A stretch of DNA of 36,857 nt, from positions 1 through 36,857 of the forward strand of contig MU405431.1 of the NCBI GenBank assembly GCA_022836615.1. The letters are read 5' to 3'. The notes beneath the pieces were generated by a model, which worked only from the letters and a program-made list of their open reading frames with translations, was not told where the DNA came from and did not search any database. The stretch comes from Annulohypoxylon bovei var. microspora (taxonomy: Eukaryota > Ascomycota > Sordariomycetes > Xylariales > Hypoxylaceae). How positions within the stretch are numbered: position 1 is the stretch's first letter; each line of letters opens with the position of its first letter. Made by a program: the position numbers and the translations under genes. Positions 9,722 to 22,561 of the stretch are shown here, one piece after another.

Positions 9722-10478
9722 TTTATTTTGAGCGTTGTTATCCGGGCTATGTCCTTTTTGTTATTCGGGCTATGTCACGTGATTCCGCGTAATTTTTATT
9801 TTTAAAATCCGGAAACCCGGGCCTTTTCGTTTTTATTTTATAATAACTTTACCACCATTATAGCTACCATTTTATACTTATATCCATTCGATAGCTAAAA
9901 GCGTTATGCAACGGGTAAAATTGGTTGCATCAAATTCGAAGACGAATTGGGCGAGATATGACGATTCTTTTATAATACATGATTTTTATATATACTTTCT
10001 TTCATATCTTTGCGAATTAAATCGATAGAATTTTAAAACCTTTTTTATAAAATCTATGATTAAAACCTGAATCGAATAAATTTTGTTTTAATTTTATATT
10101 TATATTATTCGTTGAAATATTATAAGATATATGTAAAAGGGATGTAAAAATTAAATTATTAAGTGTTCGATTAGGTGGGTGGCGGGGTAAAAGGCCTGGA
10201 AACCCACTGTAACGTACGCTATAACGCCTTTTAAACTTCAAACGCTTATAACTTTCCCAATACTTGGCCAAATTAAATGCACTTAATCTTACCCGATGCA
10301 GCTAAATCCCAGCGTTCTAATGCTGCTAATTATATCTCATTAGGGGGCATATTCGTGAAGTTATGGCAAGATGAATGGTAAAAAGCCCGGGTTTTCGAAT
10401 TTGGTGGGGTGATTTTATGGCGGGGTATAGCCCGGATAATAAAAAGGACATAACCCGGATAACAACGCTCTTTATTTT
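9722..10478. mobile_element. M1: 741-bp non-autonomous TIR element with 8-bp target duplication
   Basis: The element proper is 9730-10470. Its ends are inverted repeats: 41 of the first 44 bases (9730-9773) match the reverse complement of the last 44 (10427-10470), starting GAGCGTTGTTATCCGGG, with only transitions between them. It is flanked by TTTATTTT on both sides (9722-9729 and 10471-10478). Within each TIR a 17-base word, GTTATYCGGGCTATGTC, occurs twice, 23 bases apart. The interior has no convincing gene: the 84-codon open frame on the minus strand (10017-10271) resembles nothing I know and is not kept in the second copy. An 8-bp duplication fits hAT-like elements, but no transposase is present. 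The second copy is at 25820-26410. Confidence 0.85.
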
Positions 10479-13400
10479 TTATTCCTCGAACGTAAAATTT
10501 AAGTTATTTATTAAAAAATGCGGGTCTTTAATCCGGATTTTTAATAAAAATAAGGATGAAACTTTTAATTATGTTCCAAGTATATTTTAAAGGTTATTTA
10601 ATTTTTATTACTTCGTTAATATATTTTAAAAGTAATAATAATTAAGCACCGTTACAATGTTTTAATATAATTATTATTCTTAGGTTTTAATTTTTTATAA
10701 AAAAAATAAAAGATTAATATAAGGTTTAAACGTAAATTTAATTATATAATTATAAATTATATTTATTTAATTACGTGGTTATAATAATGGTTTACTTTAA
10801 TTACATAATTATATTTTTAATAATAATTTCGTTTTATTATTTTATTTTTATTTTTTATTTTTATTTATTTAATTTTTCATTTTTATTTATTTAAGTTTAT
10901 AATGTGTTTTTACGTAATTTAATATATTTATATAATTTTTAACTTTAATTTAAAATTTTATTTTATTTCGACTTTTTAATTTATTTTTATTTTTTAATAT
11001 AATACATTAAAATTATTTTTATATTTATTATAATAAGTTTAATAATTAATATTAATTAATTAAATTTTCTTAATATTTTTAATATTAACATTAAATTATA
11101 TGTTATATTTATTAAGAAAATTATATTTAATATTATAATAATTAAAACATTAAAAAAAATTAAAAAATTAAAATAATACATAAAAATATTACTTTTTAAC
11201 GTTTTTAAGATCATATATTAAATTTATGCTTTCTTTTTAAAAACCAATTTTAATGTATTTTTTTATTAATAATCTTAAAGTTTTCTTTCGTATTTATTGT
11301 TTTTTTATTTTTTATTATAATATTCGACGAATAAACCTTTAATTCCTTAATCGAAAATAAAAATAAAAACAAATAACCTTTTAATAAAAAGTATATTAAC
11401 GGCGTACCGCATAATTAAAAATACATATAAAAATATTATTTTTTCGAAATATTTAATTATTTTAACGGTGGTTTTTTTATTTAAGAAATTAACGTAAAAC
11501 TTATTATAATATAATATATAATTTCAAAATTTAAAGAAATAATTTAATAAGTAATAACCATATAACCTAATTTTAACTTTACTTCAAATAATAAAAATAC
11601 ATAAATCATATAATAAAAAATATAAAGTTTATAAAAGCGGAAAAAAGCTTTAAAACATTTATGTTATTTTTTTATAAAGTTCGGAATAAAACTTTTTAAA
11701 TGCTTACACCAATTATTATTATAATAACAAAGTTAACTTTTATTCTTTGTAAAAAGGTTAATATAATAATAATTTAATAATATATTAAAAATTAACATTT
11801 ATTTATTTTTTCTTTTTAAAATAAAGCGTTTAATAACGAATATTAACTTAATTAACGCATCACCTTTAACACTTTTATAATATAAATTTCTTATTAATAT
11901 ATATTATTATAATAAATATTTTAAATATAAAATAAAAAAAAATATATTAATTTTATAATATATTCGGTTTTTAACTTATAATACATTTAAAAATAATATT
12001 TAAAATATTAAAATTAAAGCTTTATTTTTAATCCAACGATTCTTTATTTTTTTAACAAATAAAAAGTTATTATTTTTTGTGAAAAAAGCTTTTTAACTTT
12101 TATTTTTAATTATAAACATTTTTAAAACTTTTTTATTAATAATTAAATCTTTAATAATAATAATATTAATAAAGAATTTTACGCTTTTATAATTTATTAT
12201 ATCTAAAGTTATTAAATAAGTTTAATCCGTTTAATGTTTTTTTAAAGATTAATGTTTTTTTAAAAATTAACGTTTTAAAGCGCTTTTACGTTTTTTTACC
12301 CTTTTATCGTTAAAGTTGTAATTTTCGAAATTAATTAAAAAAACAATAATTACTTTATTAATATTAATTAAAATAAGGTTAATAAATAATTTAACATTAT
12401 TAATAATTAATTGCGATAAATTATTTATTTAAATAAAATTAAATGTACTTTTAACGACTTCGATAATAATGTTTATTATAATAACGTTATTATTATTATT
12501 AAGTTTTAAAATGGTTAAATTATGCCATTATTATTGTAAATTTAACGCGCTTATAAAGCCGGACGAACCCGAAGATCCGTTTTATTTATTTTTTACATTT
12601 TACTTACTTTGTTTCTTTAATTTAAAACGCTTTAACTTTAATTGAAACGTTTATGTAAGGGGAAAGCTTATAACGGCGATATTTATAATTATTAAAGCTT
12701 AACTTTAATCGGTTAATTATAAATTTATTATTAAAATTACGAAAAAAATAAATGACTTTTTAATAAAAGTTTTTTTTTCGTATTTTACTTTAACGATAAA
12801 TTTCTTTTTTAATTATTTCATTATTATATTTATATAATAAATCATTTATTTAATTGTTATATTTATTTTTTTATTTTTTATTACTTAAATATATCTTTGT
12901 TTTATAAATTCGTTAAAAAATATAAACACGTAAAATGTTAAAGTGCTTTTATATAAAAAGGTTAATCGTATTGTTTTTTTTTATTAAAAATAAAATTAAA
13001 CTTCGACGAAAACCTTTTATTTAAATATAAGTTAAATATTATTAAATGTTAGGTTGATTATTTTAAAAATATTATAAATACGTTTTACGAAAATGTAAAA
13101 TATAATTTTACTTTAAATTATTTTTTCGGTAATTTAATGTATAATTAATAAATTAATTTTTATTAATAATTTGTGGTTAAGATTATATTATTTAAAATAA
13201 TTTATATTTTAATTATTTTATTTAAAATTGTTATAATAATTTCTTACATTAAATTGTTATTTAATGGTTTATTATTATTTATTTAAATTAATTAAATATT
13301 TAAATCACCATTTAAAAAAATTACCGTTCCTTTAAATGGAATTCATTACTTTGGATTTTAATTAAACATATAAATTATTATAATTAACTTTATATTATAA

Positions 13401-14449
13401 AAGAAGGTGCTTAATTAAAGTTAATTAAAGGAATCTTTTAAAATAATGGTTTTTATTAAAAGCATTAAAGTAATAAATTTAAATTTAATAAATTAATTTT
13501 TATGTTTAAAAATTAAAATATTTTTTATTATATTAATAAAAATTATTATAAAATTAAAAAAGGTTTAACCACGATTAAAATAAAAAGGAATAAAAAGGGT
13601 TTATAATAAAAATATTATTAATAAATGTAATATTATTTTTATATTTATTTTAAAAAATGTTTTTAGTTTTTAAAATATATAAATCGTTAATATATTTATA
13701 TTATTTTTATATACTTAAATACTTATATATTTACTTACTTTTCTTAAATAATATTTATTAACATAATATAAAAATTTTAACACTTTTATTTTTTATTAAT
13801 AAAATATTTTCTTTTATAAAGCTTTAATTTAAATAATAAACGGTAAAATTTTTAATAAAAGAAATTAACATATATAATTTTCGTAAAAATGTAAATATAT
13901 TAATTTACTTATCATTTATATGTTAATAATATTTAAAGTATTTATAAATTAACGTTAAAAATATAATTTTAAGTTTTTAAAATTATAAAATACATGAACT
14001 TTTAAAACGAACCGGTTGTTAATTTACGTCGAATATTATAATTAAAAAATTAAGTTTATAAAAAATTAAGTTATTAATTATTAAAATATGGATCCTTAAG
14101 CATAATTTTAATGGTATTAATTTTTTATATAATAATAATAAGGTTTAAAATTATTCCGGAAAAAACGAACGTAATTCTTATATTAATAAATTTTTAATTA
14201 TATAATTATCGTAAGATTTTTTAAAAATAATATTAATAATATTATATACCTTAATTCATTAATTAAGCATTGAAAAAATATATAACATTTCTTAACTTAT
14301 TAATTAAACATTAAAAAAATATTCGGCATTATAAAGTAAAAACGAATTAAATTAACATAAAAACGAAATAAAATTCGAATAAAAAATAATAATAATTAAC
14401 AAAGAAATATAATAACAAAGTGACATAAAAAGAAACGAGGTAAAAAGAT
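10479..14449. other. Unassigned RIP-mutated DNA (host of M1)
   Basis: About 4 kb of very AT-rich sequence continuing the DNA left of M1. I found no second copy in the window and no protein motif. A slightly less mutated spot at about 12555-12585 (GCCGGACGAACCCGAAG) stands out. It is probably one or more old transposons beyond recognition by eye. Confidence 0.5.
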
Positions 14450-14516
14450 AAAAAAAAAAAAAAAAAAGGGAAAAAAAAAAAAGAGAAAAAAAGAAAAAAA
14501 AAAAAAAAAAAAAAAA
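14450..14516 (+). repeat. 67-base pure purine tract
   Basis: The tract contains only A and G, mostly A with short G interruptions. It could be a degraded poly-A or GA repeat, or an exaggerated polypurine tract of an LTR element, though no LTR starts just downstream. Confidence 0.7.
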
Positions 14517-15404
14517 CATTAAAGAAAAATTTAAATAATTAACGAAAAGAATAAAAATTAATAAGAAAAAAGAAAAAAGATAAGAAAATTATTAAAATAT
14601 ATAAATATATATAAATAAAAAAACAACGACGAATAATAAATAATTTAAATTAATAATTATATTATTATTTCCTTTTTTTAAATTTATTAAATTCGTAATA
14701 CTTTTATTTAATTTTAATTCGTTTTTTTAATAATGTGTTATAAGATTCCTTAATTTTAATCTTAATTATAATAATATTAACATTTAATTATTTTTTGCTT
14801 TTATAAACGTTCGATTTATTTTTAATAATTCGAAGGAATTTTCCATTAATAATATAACCATGACGATTTTTAATAATTTAAACGTTAACACTTTATTAAA
14901 TACGTTATTTATTCTTTTAATTATTATACCCCAAATATTTAATTATAAAAGAAAATAAAAAATCACAAAATCGAAAATAATTATTAATAACATAATAATA
15001 ATAATAAATAATAACTTTTAAAGTAAAATAAAATTATCTTTTACACGCTTTTTTTTTAACCTTATAAGCGGTTAATATAAAACATTATACATTTTTAACT
15101 TTTAAATTAAAACGTAAAACCCGGATATTTTATTAATGGATTAATATCGTTTTTATTTTATTTAATTTTTTAATTAAAACTTATCTTTTATTTCATGGCA
15201 CTTGTTTTTAAATCGTTTTTTAAAATAATTATAATAACCTTTTTCTTCGAATTTAATTAAAAAAGAATATAAATTTAATTATTTAAATTATTTTCCTTAT
15301 AAAAAAAAAGGTTAACGATAATATATAATTATTATAAAATTAATATTAATAAAAATAAGTTTCTTATTAATTATTAATTATTAATATTTAATATTCCTTA
15401 TATT
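14517..15404. other. Unassigned AT-rich DNA
   Basis: Left flank of X copy CD. No feature or second copy recognised. Confidence 0.5.
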
Positions 15405-15719
15405 TGTAATAATTCTTATAAGTAATGGTAAATTTGTGTTATATGGGGTTAAAAATAAAATTATTTTTATTAATGAAAAAAAAAAGGAAAAGTAATAACT
15501 TTTTATTTTTAAGGTTACGATATTTATGTTTAAAAGTGTAAATTAAGTTAATTAATATAAAAACCTTTTTTATATGTATTTTAATAATTTCCATAACTTA
15601 TTTAAGGTTATTAATAATTTTATTATAAAAACTTATATTTATCGTATTTATAATTATAATGTAAACTTATGTTAATTTTTACCTTAATTAATTTTCTAGG
15701 TTTTTAACCCGTAATAATA
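15405..15719 (-). repeat. 3' LTR of X copy CD
   Basis: Reverse complement of the roughly 310-base LTR block. The sequence to its right (15720 onward) matches the interior 3' end seen in copies A and E, so it is the 3' LTR of a minus-strand element. It keeps more G and C than the other copies (for example GGGTTAAAAACCTAG near its start). Confidence 0.8.
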
Positions 15720-15769
15720 CTTTTTTTCCCCGTTTTTTAAAACTTATAATCGTAAAAGCTTTTTCATTT

Positions 15770-16008
15770 ACTTTATATTAAAATATGTGGGCCCCTTAGG
15801 TTATTATACATAAAGTGAATACTAAAACGAAGTGTATTAATTATTAATTAACAATGAAATAATGGTGATTTATTAACGTTTAAGCTTTTTTAATGTGTAA
15901 AAAGGCGAAGCCCTTTTATATACACCTCACATTAATTGCGTTAAAGCTTCGCTAAGCCCACACGAAAATTATATTAATATATTATTACATTATCCACTTA
16001 TACCTTAA
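15770..16008. mobile_element. About 240-bp insert within X copy CD
   Basis: Copies A (near 3070) and E (near 35385) lack this segment. The junctions carry CATTTA on one side (15765-15770) and CATTTT on the other, a possible 5-6 bp duplication. Inside, TGTGGGC (15786-15792) is inverted as GCCCACA (15956-15962), each next to a CTTAG/CTAAG word. A central hairpin pairs AATGTG (15892-15897) with CACATT (15928-15933) around AAAAAGGCGAAGCCCTTTT. It is less mutated than its host. It may be a small foldback element of an unknown family. Confidence 0.55.
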
Positions 16009-17510
16009 CATTTTATTTCTTGCCCCGAATCGTTAATAAAATGTTTTTAAAGCCTTTATATTTTTTAATTTTTCTTAAAACTTCCACATTAACTTTACAT
16101 AACTTTTCCATTTAATTAATACCATTTTACGTATGCTTTATCCTTTATATTTACTTTTTAATCGTAAAATTTCTTTAATAATATATTTAAAATTTTTACC
16201 ATCTTAATTAATAAAAAGTGGTAATTAAACATTATTTTATACTTAAAATAATAACGGGTTTATAATTATTAACTTAAATAATTTAATATAAAATCGTAGT
16301 TAAATTCTTATAAATACATTTAATTTTATTACATAAAAATTAATTACTTTAATTACTTTATATTTCGTATATAATTAAAAAAATTTCTTCTTAAGTTATA
16401 ATATTATAATATTTTTTAAATTTAATTAAATTTTATCGTTTATTTTATATTTAAAGCCTTTTAATTAAAATTAATTTATTATACGTTCCATACATTTTTA
16501 AATTATAACCATAATAATTTAAACGTATTCGTTAACCTTTTTAATTTTAATTATAAAATCCATAGCTTATTATTTTTTAAATAATTTACTTAAAGTTTTA
16601 TTAACGATTTATTTAATTAAATATACGTAATATTTATACGTTATATAAAAAAGGTTTAATTTAATTATTATATTTTAATTATTAATCGTTACCATCGTTA
16701 TAAATAACATTTTTAATTAATTAAATTATACGTAAATTAAAAAACACCATAAATATGTTTATACTTTTTAATTTATTTTTTCCGTAAACCCATTAATTTT
16801 TAAATTAAAAGTAATAAATAAATATTATACCACCTTTATTAATTTATAAAATTTTATTTAAAATACGTTCATTTAATTACTTTTTCGGTTTAATATTACC
16901 GTTATAAAAAGGTTGTAATATTTAACGTAAATATACATAAGCTTTATAATACACGTTTTAACTTTTATAATATTCATCGTTTTTAATAAAACTTATTTTA
17001 ATAATTAATAAATAACCACCATTAAATACCAAAGGTCCCTTTTTTTTTTTACCAACATTTTTGTTATAAAATCAATGAACAACTTTAAAAAATAACGATT
17101 AAAAAAAAAATTTTTAATAACTTTTTTCGTTAAATTCGTTAAACATAAATTTAATTATAAACATCGTAATTCTTATAAAACTTCCGTATATTTTATCCCG
17201 TAATTAATTAATAAAAAAACCTTAAAATAATCGCGATAATATTATTTTTTCTTAAGTAATTTATAACATAAAAATCGTAGATATTTTAAATTATAACCAT
17301 TTTAAAAAGAAATTTACTATTTTAATAATATTACATTTAATAATATTTTTATTAAAACGGAGCCAACTTTTTTAATTAATTAAAACCTTTATTAATAAAT
17401 ATAAACCAAGTTTAAAAGTATTTTACCACATATATAAATTTATATACATTTCATTATATTAATCTTTATAAAACTTAATTTTATTAAATCTTATATTTAT
17501 ACTTGGATAA

Positions 17511-18408
17511 TTTTTTTAATAATATTATTATTATTATTATTCATTTTACACCGATTTACCTAAGTACGTAATTATGTTTTTAATTACATGGTATGCGGAA
17601 CTGCCACGGGTAAATGTTTATATAATTAAAATGGCGTTCCGTTAATTATACGTTATATTTCCTTTATTACGAATAAATTTATATATTTATTTTATTAAAA
17701 AATAAAAGGAAAACCTTATAATAACCGAAATGAAAAATCTTTTATTCTTTTATAATTAATCTTGGTTTTTTATATTATAATTATAACCTTTTTTTTTTTT
17801 TTTCCCCGGGTTTTTCTTCGATTATATTTTATCGTATAATATTTAAAGTTGTAATTTAAAGGGGTTATCTTTTATTTTTAATTAAGTTAAAGGGTTTTTA
17901 TTATATGGTTTACTTTGAAATAAATTAAATATTATTTATAATATTAAATTATTTACGTTACGTTACGGTTCCATTTACGTATCGTTAAGTTACCGTTTTC
18001 GGGAAAGATAAATACAAGGTGGGAAACATACCCTCCGTGTTATTAACGTGGTTTATTAAGGTGGTATAATCTTTTTACCATTGCTTAATCGTTAACGGTC
18101 CATTCTTAAACCTTTAAAAATGCGGTAACGGTAACTTTGGTGATTTTAAAAGTAACAACCTTTTTAAAATACCTGGCCTTTCAAAGGATTTAAGTTTAAT
18201 TTACGTTTAAGTGGCATTATTATTTAAGCGCTTTTTTATTATTGTAAAGTTATAAGGTTTAGTTTTATTAAAATGCGTATTTAAAACCTGTTAAAACCGG
18301 TGGTAATTAAAAGATTTAAACCCCTTTTTTCCATTATAAAAAACCATTACAACGAAAACAAACCAAGCACGCAACCATTGCGCCAAGTTACCTTTTTTTT
18401 TAATAATA
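17511..18408 (-). mobile_element. tRNA-headed SINE-like element (870 bp) inserted in Y
   Basis: The element proper is 17525-18394, minus strand, between two copies of a 14-base target duplication (TATTATTAAAAAAA on the minus strand; 17511-17524 and 18395-18408). The second Y copy near 24980 carries this word once, as expected of an empty site. The 5' end is a tRNA-like head (18301-18392). The body is moderately mutated and contains an internal run of A (17788-17803, minus strand). The 3' end is a TAA/AAT repeat, typical of SINEs and LINEs with short-repeat tails. At 870 bp it is long for a SINE. No ORF is seen. The last 200 bases recur at 7447-7650. Confidence 0.75.
18301..18392 (-). pseudogene. 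RIP-mutated tRNA-like head of the SINE
   Basis: On the minus strand the 92 bases begin GGTAACT and end AATTACC plus A, so the acceptor stem pairs with one A-C mismatch explained by G-to-A change. Then come TG, a D stem GCGC/GCGT with loop AATGGTT, and the A box TGGCGCAATGG. The T arm is AGGGG-TTTAAAT-CTTTT, which still pairs with G-T wobble, as C-to-T change would leave it. The A and B boxes of a Pol III promoter are therefore recognisable. The anticodon region is about 19 bases longer than usual (intron, variable arm or divergence), so the amino acid cannot be assigned. Confidence 0.65.
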
Positions 18409-19679
18409 AGTTTATTTTAAAATAATTATATTTAAATAAGAATTACTTTGGAATTTAATTAATTATATTAAATTACATTATATATAAATAATTATTAATT
18501 TAATTATATTATAAATAATAAAATATATAAAAGTTTTAAAACGTGTCGGGGGTATTATATACAATTAATTTAAAGTAATAATATTAAAAATTACGATTTA
18601 ATAACTTATTAAAAACGATTTATTAAATGTAATTTATTAAATCTTTATTTTTAATATTATTAAATTAAAAGTTTTTAAAATTTTAAGTTTTATTAAAATA
18701 ATTGTTATAAAAACAAAGTTATTTAAATTAAAGTTATAAAACCACTTTATATTATGTTTTAATGGTTATATAACTTATTAATAAAGATTTTAATTAATTA
18801 AAAATGTCTTTTTTAAAAAAAAAAGGTATTATTAAATGCAATACTATTAAAATAACAAATTTCTTTAAAAAGTTCTTAATTTAATATTTATATTCATTTT
18901 TTAAATAACATAATTCCTTTATTATTTAAGCCACATTTAATAATTAAAACTTTATAATCTTTAAAAATTAATAAAAAATAATGATTACTTTTATTAATAA
19001 CCTTATAAATCATTTTAAAGTTTATATTTTTAATAACCTTTTAATTTTATAAAGTTTATAAATTTTCGTTATAAAAAATTCTTTTTTTAATAAATATAAT
19101 TACAAGGCTTTAATCTAATATTACCCCCCTTTTTAACATTTTAATGATATTCGTTAAAAACATTTAAATGTTTATTACCATCGTTTTTATTAAAAATAAC
19201 CATTTTTATTTAAATAAACGTTGCATACGATTTACCACCTTTTCGTTTTTTTTGGTTTACCGGGATATTTTAACTTTATTTTAACAAGGCATTAAGTTAT
19301 TTTACTTCCTTATTAACCTAATATTTTATAATAAAATTAAATCTTAATAAAATTTACCTCCAACGTACTTAACGTTCACTTAATTTACAAATAATTATAA
19401 AATATTCCAAATTCTTATAATTTATAAAAATCGTAAAAAATTTAATTATCCCTTATAACTCTTTTTATTATACTTTTATTAATTTAATAATCATTAAAAA
19501 CTTTTTATTATATATTTCGTAATTACATTTAATTAATAATAACTTTATTAAATAATAAACCATAAATTTTAATATTTTATTATAATCTTTTTATAAAAAA
19601 CAAGCTTTTAAAACCCATTTTAAGCAATTTACTTTTAAATACATTTCTTAATTAAAATCTTAATAAATTAAAATTAATA

Positions 19680-20200
19680 TAATAATAAACAAATATTTTA
19701 ATTCTTTGAACGCCGCGTTTACTTTTTATCCCCACTTAAAAAAAGCCCCTTTTTTCATCAAAATAATTAAAAAAATAATTAATTTATTAAATCTTTTAAT
19801 AAACATTTTATAAAAATTTATAAACTTTAAAAAGTTATAAATTCTTTGTACGTTCGTAGGTAATTTTTATTTTTTAATAATTATAATTTTATTAAGGTTT
19901 ACCTTAATCCTTTTTCCCATTATAACGATAAAGCTTAAATATTTAATTTCTTTTATAATAAAAAAACATTTAAAAAAATCTAATTTTAAATTAACATTAT
20001 TAAAACATTTTAATATCGTTTTAATCTTATTTATATAATTTTTATAAAACTTATTTAAATAAATTACCACATCATCCATATATATTAAATAATAATTATT
20101 TAAAAAATCAAATAAAATTTTATTAATATAACATTAAAACGCCGTTAACGCCCCGCATAACTTAAAAGGTATAATTAACCACTTAAAAGCCTTAAATTAA
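19680..20200 (-). pseudogene. Reverse transcriptase of X copy CD (Ty3/gypsy type), degraded
   Basis: Read on the minus strand from about 20190, one frame shows the Ty3/gypsy RT block order. First is a WLIIPFKLCGAL block (family form W.V.PFGL..AP). Then comes a stop where family members have Gln in the FQ motif, then an NKILFDFL stretch. The active-site box YMDD lies at about 20071-20085, followed by VVIY. A KCFFIIKEIKYL stretch matches the family KCEF...EVKYLG. After a frame change there is FLKFINFYKMFIKRF and then KKGAFFKW, the RT-RNase H connection. Stops are TAA, several at expected Gln codons, as RIP would produce. The enzyme is dead. Confidence 0.85.
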
Positions 20201-22561
20201 ATACGAAAAATAATTTTCCATTCATTCCTTTTTTTTATCCGTAACTTATAAAATATAACTTTAACGTTAACCTTAATTAACCACTTAACCTTGTAAAAAA
20301 ATCGTAAGATTTCCTTAATTAATAATAATAAATAATAATCGCATATTAAAATAACATTACAAGCTTTATAATTTATATAAAACCAAAAACCGCCTTTTAA
20401 TTTTTTTATAAATAATATTAATACTTTTCCTAAAGAATTATTAACTTTAATCTACCTTTTATTTAATAAATTTATTAAAATTTTTCGTAACATTAAAAGC
20501 TTTTCTTTTAATATATTATATAAAAGCCTTTATAAAACCTTTTTTTTTTTACTTTAATCGTTTTTTTACAAATTAACCTCGATATTTAATTTTAATCTTA
20601 ATAATAATAACGTTATATTTTCGTTATTTAAAAAATCTTTAACTTAATTTTTTAATTTATTAAATAACACTTTTCAAATTTAATTAATTATAAGCTTTTT
20701 TTTCTTTTTTAATATAATATTAATATTTCATATAATAATATTAAAAACTTAAACATTTTCGCCATTTTTTTTATATTAACGTTTTCTTTCTTAAACCACA
20801 AATATTAAAAACATATTTCTTATTATATATTTAATTTTTTTAATTTATAAACACTTTATTTTAACATCGTAAAATATTTAAATAATATTTTAACTTTTTT
20901 TATATATTATTAAGTTATATTTCTTTAAACTTATTTTAATTAACCTTTTTTTCGTTTTATAAATAACGTCGTTCCATTTTATCCACAATTTTCTTAATAT
21001 TAAAAAAAACGTAAAATCCGAAATAACATAACCTTATATCCGTTCCATTTTACCATTTATATTAATTTCCGCATATGTAAGTATATTAATCGTATAAAAT
21101 TCCCCATTTTTAATTAATTTTAATTGTTTCTTTTAAATAAATATACGCGGTAATTTTATTTATCGTATAAATTTCTTATTAAATGTTAAATATATTAAAC
21201 ATCTTAAATTTATAAACGTATTAATAAATTCTTATCCGTTTAATAAAGTTTTAATTAAAAAAAAATGGTATACATTTTATTTAAAGTTTCTTTAATATTT
21301 ATAAATCTTAATATTAACCTTTAAACATAATTTTACTTAAAAATTACTTATTTTTTAAACACTTTAATAATTCGTAATCATTTTTAACATTCCGATCATT
21401 TTAAACCTTTATAATAACCATTTATAACATATCATTTCCGTTATTATAATTTAATTAAAATATAATTTAAAACAATAAATAAACCATTATAAAATGCTTT
21501 ATTTTCATATAATAAACACATTTACCTTTTTTTTTAAATTTCTTAAACTTTTAATTTAACCTTTATTATACTTTTAATAAATTATTATCACTTTAACGTA
21601 AACCACTTATTTAACCCATTATTATAATTATTATAACAATTAAAATTATATAATTTATCCCACCCATAACCATATTTCCGTTTTTATTAAATTTTTATTT
21701 TTATTTTTAAATAATTATTATATTAATAAAATTAATAACCTTTTAATTAAATGTTTTTTCGTATTAAATAATTATAAAACGGTTGTTTTTTTTCTTATAA
21801 TTTAATACCCCTTCCATTTTAACCATTACGTCGTTAACCTTAACCACCCATTTATTATAATCTTTTTTATTTAATTTTTTTATTATAAAAACATTCTTTA
21901 ATTTATTATTTAACTTTACATTAATATAATTAATTTTATTTTCCCTTTTTTAATTTAACCCGTTAATTAAAATTAACTTACTTTCGAAATTAACGAAAAA
22001 ATCGTCGAAATATTAAAAAACACCTTAACGCATTTTAATTAAATTTTAATAAATAACTTAAATTAATTATTTATCCTCGAATTTTTCAATTAAAACTTAA
22101 ATAAAAGCTTTATTATTATATAACCCATTAAATTTTTTTATATTAAACCATTATATTAAACGTTGCCGTTTTTTAATTAAAATTAAAAACATAATCTTTA
22201 AACATTTATTTTTCTTTAATTTAAGGTATATTATATTTTCCAAAATAAAAAAATCTAATATAACCATATATATTAAAAAATCTTTTTATTCGTTAATTTA
22301 AATTAAACATTTATCTTTAATTAAAATCATTTCTTTGATTTTATAAAACAAATTAAAGTTATTTAATAAATTAATTATAAGGTTATTAAAAAAATTGTCG
22401 AAAAATTTATATATATTCGAATCGTATTAATAAAAAATAATAAATATTATAAAATTTTAATCGCTTATTACTTAAAAAATATTTATATATTAAATTATCA
22501 TTTAACGTAATAAACGCTTTTTTAAAAACTTTTATTAATTAAAAAATAATTAATAAAAATA

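Larger units (their letters stand above)
17301..18871. mobile_element. Y: TIR element with 8-bp target duplication, inserted in X
   Basis: Element Y is 17309-18863, flanked by TTTAAAAA at 17301-17308 and 18864-18871. Its ends are long imperfect inverted repeats of about 90-100 bases: GAAATTTACTATTTTAATAA at the left, and the reverse complement of the right end begins GAAATTTGTTATTTTAATAG; both continue through an AATTAATTAAAA word. X copies A and E show the empty site. Without the SINE inside it, Y is about 0.67 kb, so it is non-autonomous. An 8-bp duplication fits hAT-like elements. A relic second copy ends near 25176. Confidence 0.85.

Noticed and set aside
10017..10271. 84-codon open frame within M1
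   Set aside because: No recognised domain, entirely within a short non-autonomous element, and not preserved in the second copy, where stops occur. A leftover transposase fragment cannot be fully excluded.
10375..10590. 71-codon open frame spanning the right end of M1
   Set aside because: It crosses the element boundary into unrelated AT-rich DNA, so it cannot be an ancestral gene.
7447..17727. The direct repeats at 7447-7650 and 17525-17727 taken as LTRs of one 10-kb element
   Set aside because: The second copy is the tail of an 870-bp element with its own target duplication, and no polypurine tract or primer-binding site supports LTRs.
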